Below, in pieces: positions 60,233-64,000 of a DNA stretch of 64,000 nt; position 1 is the stretch's first letter; each line of letters starts with the position of its first letter. The stretch covers positions 2,036,001 through 2,100,000 of the forward strand of contig NZ_CP162488.1 in the NCBI RefSeq assembly GCF_041242975.1, in the 5' to 3' direction. Origin of the DNA: Xanthomonas sp. DAR 35659 (GTDB lineage: Bacteria; Pseudomonadota; Gammaproteobacteria; Xanthomonadales; Xanthomonadaceae). The notes beneath the pieces were generated by a model that saw only the letters and a list, made by a program, of their open reading frames with translations, had not been told where the DNA came from and made no database searches. Both the position numbers and the translations under genes were made by a program.

Positions 60233-60826
60233 TCAGCCGTCAGCGCGTGCATCCGCCGGTGGCACATACGGCGCCAGCGGCACCGCCGCCAGCACCTGCG
60301 GCCACGGAAAGCGCGGGCCGGGATCGCGCTTGCGCTGCACCCGCAGCGCCGGATCGTCGCTGGCCGGTTCGTCACTGCGGTCCAGCGCGTCGTGGCCGGC
60401 GATGTGGCGCAACTGCGGCAACTGCGTCTGCAACTCCCGCAGCAGGCCGATCAGCGCCTGGATCTGCGCCGGTGGATAGGGTTCGTCCATCGCCTGGTGG
60501 CGCGAATCCAGCCAGTGCGGATAGCGCCCGCGGTTGACCAGCTCGATGCCCAGCGACTGCGGGTTGTAGCCGCGCACGTGGTGCGCCACCCGCTGCAGCG
60601 GCACGTAGCGGTGCACGCTGCCGTCGCGGTCGATGTAGAAGTGGCCGCTGTTGCCGGTGCCCGACGGATACAGCACGCGTTCGCCGTAGGCGCGCGCGCT
60701 GGCCAGGTCGGGCAGTTCGGTGCAGTGGATCACCGCCAGCGTGATCGCGTCCAGGGAACGCGGCTGCAGCCGTTCGACATAGGGCAGGGGTGCATCGTGG
60801 ATCGGCAACGGCGGGGTCGGCGGCAT
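60233..60826 (-). CDS. N-acetylmuramoyl-L-alanine amidase (AmpD/amidase_2-like)
   Basis: The 197-residue zinc amidase has no signal peptide, so it is cytoplasmic like AmpD. LAVIHCTELPD holds the first zinc His (H34). GTGNSGHFYIDRDGSVHRYVPLQRVAHHVRGYNPQSLGIELVNRG and HIAGHDALD ... RKRDPGPRFPW carry the remaining ligands and the catalytic region. It should cleave the MurNAc-L-Ala bond of recycled muropeptides, which in AmpD systems prevents beta-lactamase induction. It is divergent from the MOSC gene, 22 bp apart. Confidence 0.88.
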   Translation of the reverse strand: MPPTPPLPIHDAPLPYVERLQPRSLDAITLAVIHCTELPDLASARAYGERVLYPSGTGNSGHFYIDRDGSVHRYVPLQRVAHHVRGYNPQSLGIELVNRGRYPHWLDSRHQAMDEPYPPAQIQALIGLLRELQTQLPQLRHIAGHDALDRSDEPASDDPALRVQRKRDPGPRFPWPQVLAAVPLAPYVPPADARADG

Positions 60827-60848
60827 GCGCGGATGCTAGCATTCACCG

Positions 60849-61340
60849 ATGACGCTGAATCCCGAGAGTCCCCTGGCGACGCTGCTCGCCACCTTGCCGC
60901 GCGCCGGTCGCGTGGACTGGATCGGCCTGCGCCCGGCGCGCGACGTGGCGATGCTCGAGGTGGAGCAGGCCGTCGCGCATGCCGGCGGCGGCCTGTTCGG
61001 CGATCGCTATGCCGGCGGCAACGGCAAGCGCGGCGTGACCCTGATCCAGGCCGAACACCTGCCCGCGATCGCGGCGCTGGCCGGGCACGCGACGCTGGCG
61101 CCGGCGCTCCTGCGGCGCAACGTGGTCGTCTCCGGGATCCCGTTGGTCGCGCTGAAGGGGCGCCGCTTCCGCGTCGGCGAGGTCGAACTGGAAGGCCTCG
61201 CGCCCTGCGATCCATGCTCGCGCATGGAGGACGCGCTCGGCCCCGGCGGCTACAACGCGATGCGTGGCCATGGCGGCCTGTGCGCGCGCATCGTGCATGG
61301 CGGCACGCTGCGCCGCGGCGACGCGGTGGTGGCGCTGTGA
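60849..61340 (+). CDS. MOSC-domain protein
   Basis: The 163-residue single MOSC domain has VDWIGLRPARDVAMLEVEQAVAHAGGGLFGDRYAG, KRGVTLIQAEHLPAI, RRNVVVSGIPLVALKGRRFRVGEVELEG and the conserved Cys motif LAPCDPCSRMEDALGPGGYNAMRGHGGLCARIV. MOSC domains bind a molybdenum-sulfur centre or carry sulfur; members like YiiM reduce N-hydroxylated compounds. It overlaps the hydrolase gene by 4 bp (GTGA). Confidence 0.88.
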   Translation: MTLNPESPLATLLATLPRAGRVDWIGLRPARDVAMLEVEQAVAHAGGGLFGDRYAGGNGKRGVTLIQAEHLPAIAALAGHATLAPALLRRNVVVSGIPLVALKGRRFRVGEVELEGLAPCDPCSRMEDALGPGGYNAMRGHGGLCARIVHGGTLRRGDAVVAL

Positions 61341-61864
61341 GCCGCGGCCACTGCATCCTCGCCCACGGCTTCGAGAGCGGCCCGGACGCGATCAAGGTCG
61401 CGGCGCTGGCCGAGGTCGCCCAGCGCCTGGGCTGGAGCCACGAACGCCCGGATTTCACCGACCTGGACGCGCGCCGCGAGGTCAGCCAGCTCGGCGACGT
61501 GCCGGCGCGCCTGCAGCGTCTGCTGGCGTTGGCGCAGGACGCCGCGCAACGCGGGCCGGTGGTGCTGGCCGGTTCCAGCCTGGGCGCCTACATCGCCGCG
61601 CAGGTGTCGCTGCACGTGCCGGTGCGCGGCCTGTTCCTGATGGTGCCGCCGACGCGGATGGGCTGGATGCCGGCGCTGGACGCCGCGCCCGTGCCGATCT
61701 CGGTCGTGCACGCCTGGCACGACGAATTGATTCCCGCCGCGGAGGTCATCGCCTGGGCGCAGGCGCGTGCGGCGCGCTTGCTGCTGGTCGACGACACGCA
61801 CCGGCTCGGCGCCCACGTCGAGACCTCGGCGCGGGCCTTCGCCGACTTGCTGGAGACGCTGTGA
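61337..61864 (+). CDS. Small alpha/beta-hydrolase (YqiA/UPF0227-like)
   Basis: The 175-residue product starts at GTG 61337, overlapping the MOSC stop (GTGA). It opens CILAHGFESGPDAIKVAALAEVAQRLGW. The nucleophile elbow is VVLAGSSLGAYIAAQVSL, then an Asp (HAWHDELIPAAEVIAWAQ) and a terminal His (LVDDTHRLGAHVE) complete the triad. The compact size and HGFESGPDA start suit the esterase-like YqiA/UPF0227 group. Substrate unknown; cytoplasmic. Confidence 0.83.
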   Translation: MSRGHCILAHGFESGPDAIKVAALAEVAQRLGWSHERPDFTDLDARREVSQLGDVPARLQRLLALAQDAAQRGPVVLAGSSLGAYIAAQVSLHVPVRGLFLMVPPTRMGWMPALDAAPVPISVVHAWHDELIPAAEVIAWAQARAARLLLVDDTHRLGAHVETSARAFADLLETL

Positions 61865-61895
61865 GGTGCACGCGCCGCGCGGCGGGGACACGCCG

Positions 61896-62405
61896 ATGGC
61901 AATGAATCTGCGGGCCGAAACCGTGGCCGACCACGCCGCGATCGAAGCGCTGACCCTGGTCGCGTTCTTCCGCGTCGCGCACAGTCGCCACGACGAACAG
62001 CAGATCATCGAACGGCTGCGCGCGGACGGGGCGCTGACCCTGTCGCTGGTGATCGAGCACGACGGCTACGTGGTCGGCCACGTCGCGGTGTCGCCGGTGC
62101 GCCTGTCCGACGGCAGCCGCGGCTGGTATGGCCTGGGGCCGCTGTCGGTGGGCCCGGGCCACCAGCGCCAGGGCCTGGGCGCGCAACTGGTGCGCGAGGC
62201 GTTGGCGCAATTGCAGGCGCTGGGCGCGGCCGGCTGCGTGGTGCTGGGCGAACCGGCGTACTACGCGCGCTTCGGTTTCCGCCAGGAGCCGGGGCTGACC
62301 CTGCCGGGCGCGCCGACGGAAGCCTTCCAGGCGCTGACCTTCGGCGATCGCCTGCCGCCGATGGCCGAGGTGGAGTACCACCCGGCTTTCCTGTCCGCTC
62401 CCTGA
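61896..62405 (+). CDS. GNAT-family N-acetyltransferase (YhbS-like)
   Basis: The 169-residue GCN5-related acetyltransferase has its acetyl-CoA motif A in GLGPLSVGPGHQRQGLGAQLVREALAQLQALGA. VVLGEPAYYARFGFRQEPGL is the typical YhbS continuation. It would transfer acetyl from acetyl-CoA to an unknown amine. It follows the hydrolase gene by 31 bp and is probably in the same transcript as the MOSC and hydrolase genes. Confidence 0.87.
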   Translation: MAMNLRAETVADHAAIEALTLVAFFRVAHSRHDEQQIIERLRADGALTLSLVIEHDGYVVGHVAVSPVRLSDGSRGWYGLGPLSVGPGHQRQGLGAQLVREALAQLQALGAAGCVVLGEPAYYARFGFRQEPGLTLPGAPTEAFQALTFGDRLPPMAEVEYHPAFLSAP

Positions 62406-62570
62406 GCCGCCGCCATGCGGCGCTGCGCGCCATGGGCTTGATGCGCTAGCATCCTTCCGCGTTCCCCTTCGAGGATTCCGCCGATGCGCCATTGATGCCG
62501 CCGTCTTCGCGACGGCCTTCGTCCTCCTGCCGAGCGATCGGCGGGCACGACCGGCATCCATGGAGGTTGT

Positions 62571-64000
62571 ATGACGCATCCGCTGCTTGCACTGGAAGGC
62601 GCGTCCCTTGTCCTGCCCGATGGCAGGGTGTTGTGTTCCGAACTGCAGTTCGCGCTCGACGCGCGGCGCACCGGCCTGGTCGGCCGCAACGGCGTCGGCA
62701 AGAGCGTGCTCGCGCGCGTGCTCGCCGGCGAACTGGCGCCCAGCGCCGGTCGCTGCGTGCGCCACGGCCGCCTGCACTACGTGCCGCAGCAGATCGCGCC
62801 GGCGCCGCACGCGACGGTGGCCGACCTGGCCGGCGTGGGCGCGGCGCTGGCCGCACTGGCGCGGATCGAGGCGGGTAGCGTCGATCCGGCGGATTTCGAT
62901 GCGCTCGGCGAGCGCTGGGACATCGCCCAGCGTCTGCAGGCGCAGTTGCACGCGCACGCTCTCGGCGCGCTGCAGCCGCAGCGGCTGGCGTCCACGCTGA
63001 GCGGTGGCGAGGCCATGCGGGTCGCGCTGATCGGCGCCTGGCTGGCCGAGGCCGATGCGCTGATCCTCGACGAGCCGACCCTGCATCTGGACGCGGCGCA
63101 GCGCCGGCATCTGCGCGAGATGCTGCGGTGCTGGTCGCGCGGCCTGCTGGTGATCAGCCACGATCCGGATCTGTTGCAGGAGATGCAGCGCATCGTGGAA
63201 CTGTCGGCGAGCGGCCTGCGCGATTACGGCGGCGACTACGCGTTCTACACCGAGTGCCGCGCCCGCGAACGCGCCGCCGCGCAGGCCGAACTGGCGCAGC
63301 AGAAGCTGCAGCACGCGCGCGACGACACCGCCTGGCAGGCGCAGCAGGAGCGCCAGCAGCGGCGCAGTGCGCGCGGCCGGCAGCAGGCAGCGGTGGCCAA
63401 CCAGGCGCCGATCCTGCTCGGCCGGCAGCGGCAGCGCAGCCAGGACAGCGCCGGCAAGCGCGTGCGCGAGCATCAGGCCGCGCAGGCGCGCAGCCTGGCG
63501 CGGATCGCCGAGGCCGCGCGTCAGGTGCAGCCGGAGGCGTCGGTGGCGCTGTTCGCGCCGCCGCGAACCGATGCGGCGACGCGGCGCCTGGCCGAGCTGC
63601 ACGCGGTGCGGTTGCCGTTCGCGCCGGCGGCCAGGCGGCCGCTGGATCTGGTGGTGCGGGGCGATGCGCGAATCGGCGTGGTCGGCGCCAACGGCAGCGG
63701 CAAGTCGACCCTGCTGCGCCTGCTCGCCGGGCAGGTGGCCGCGGTGTCCGGCAACTGCCGCGTGCATGCCGCCAGCGCCTACCTGGACCAGTCGCTGGCG
63801 CTGCTGGATCCGGCGGCCACGGCGCTGGCGCAGGTGCAGGCGGCGGCGCCCGGCATCGCGCTCGCCGCATTGCGCACCAGGCTGGCCTTGCTCGGCCTGG
63901 ACGCGCAACGCATCGGCGTGCCCTGCGCCCGGCTCAGCGGCGGCGAACGGCTGAAGACGGCGCTGGCCTGCGCGTTCTACCGCACGCCGCCGGCCGAACT
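62571..64000 (+). CDS. ABC-F family ATPase (3' end beyond the window)
   Basis: The 476 codons visible encode two ABC domains without membrane parts. Domain 1 has Walker A GRNGVGKS, signature LSGGEAMRVAL, Walker B ALILDEPTLHLD and H-loop VISHD. A charged linker (about 220-340, rich in Arg, Gln and Ala) follows, and domain 2 has Walker A GANGSGKSTLL and signature LSGGERLKTALA. This is ABC-F architecture, proteins that act on the ribosome in translation or antibiotic protection; the subfamily cannot be fixed from a partial sequence. GGAGG lies 5 bases before the ATG. Confidence 0.88.
   Translation, partial: MTHPLLALEGASLVLPDGRVLCSELQFALDARRTGLVGRNGVGKSVLARVLAGELAPSAGRCVRHGRLHYVPQQIAPAPHATVADLAGVGAALAALARIEAGSVDPADFDALGERWDIAQRLQAQLHAHALGALQPQRLASTLSGGEAMRVALIGAWLAEADALILDEPTLHLDAAQRRHLREMLRCWSRGLLVISHDPDLLQEMQRIVELSASGLRDYGGDYAFYTECRARERAAAQAELAQQKLQHARDDTAWQAQQERQQRRSARGRQQAAVANQAPILLGRQRQRSQDSAGKRVREHQAAQARSLARIAEAARQVQPEASVALFAPPRTDAATRRLAELHAVRLPFAPAARRPLDLVVRGDARIGVVGANGSGKSTLLRLLAGQVAAVSGNCRVHAASAYLDQSLALLDPAATALAQVQAAAPGIALAALRTRLALLGLDAQRIGVPCARLSGGERLKTALACAFYRTPPAE

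Noticed and set aside
62406..62570. A leader peptide or attenuator before the ABC-F gene
   Set aside because: Some ABC-F resistance genes have such leaders, but I could not see a convincing small frame or alternative hairpins here.

Overview
The window is high-GC chromosomal DNA from a gammaproteobacterium. Gene content and the dispersed palindromes of the type 'GTAGGAGCGGCTT...AAGCCGCTCCTAC' point to the Xanthomonadaceae (Xanthomonas or a close relative); this is inference, because no rRNA is present. It mixes core genes (parC, rnr, rlmB, rnt, nth, the pst-phoU locus, three tRNA-Leu(CAG) genes) with accessory modules. Codon use is strongly G/C-ending, so long antisense open frames are frequent and were ignored.

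Layout. 1-4.5 kb: the 5' end of an unidentified gene, a secreted beta-helix protein, a penicillin-acylase-family Ntn-hydrolase and a divergent ferritin-like Bfr without the heme-ligand Met. 5.0-14.6 kb: a co-directional metabolic cluster of DUF2147 protein, TorF-type porin, FGGY sugar kinase, FucA-like class II aldolase, class III aminotransferase, a degenerate aldolase paralogue, MFS carrier, aldehyde dehydrogenase and TetR regulator. This reads as an undefined carbohydrate or amino-sugar pathway. 14.8-16.7 kb: a divergent SDR/MmyB-type regulator pair whose 3' end abuts a decayed bfr fragment. 16.9-20 kb: parC and an AraC regulator. 20.2-24.9 kb: a MarR-controlled EmrAB-OMF drug efflux operon with a probably leaderless marR transcript. 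25-29.4 kb: a double SGNH hydrolase, small regulators, a DUF6265 protein and three tRNA-Leu genes. 29.5-39.6 kb: rnr, a GFA protein, rlmB, a beta-propeller GGDEF sensor, small proteins and rnt. 39.8-41.7 kb: a bufABC-type RiPP operon (MNIO enzyme, partner protein, Cys-containing precursor), probably for copper handling.

41.9-49.6 kb is a complete phosphate-starvation locus on the minus strand: OprP-like porin, a periplasmic-type PstS, a lipoprotein PstS, PstC, PstA, PstB and PhoU, with Pho-box-like repeats before the porin and both pstS genes and a strong terminator between the pstS genes. It is followed by a beta-carbonic anhydrase/SulP transporter pair that should act together in bicarbonate supply.

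52.7-54.5 kb holds a 208-bp-period array of REP-like palindromes into which an IS110-family element has inserted. The exact period of the array fixes the element at 1149 bp. Its 5' non-coding region can be read as a bridge RNA: one loop carries guides matching the REP site AAGCCG-CT-CCTAC, and the second carries guides matching the element's own ends. This is the most interesting signal in the window. 54.5-64 kb carries nth, enoyl-CoA hydratase, a degenerate FKBP protein, a DUF1289-Nudix fusion, sulfurtransferase, a DUF1684 lipoprotein, an AmpD-like amidase, MOSC, alpha/beta-hydrolase, GNAT and an incomplete ABC-F ATPase.
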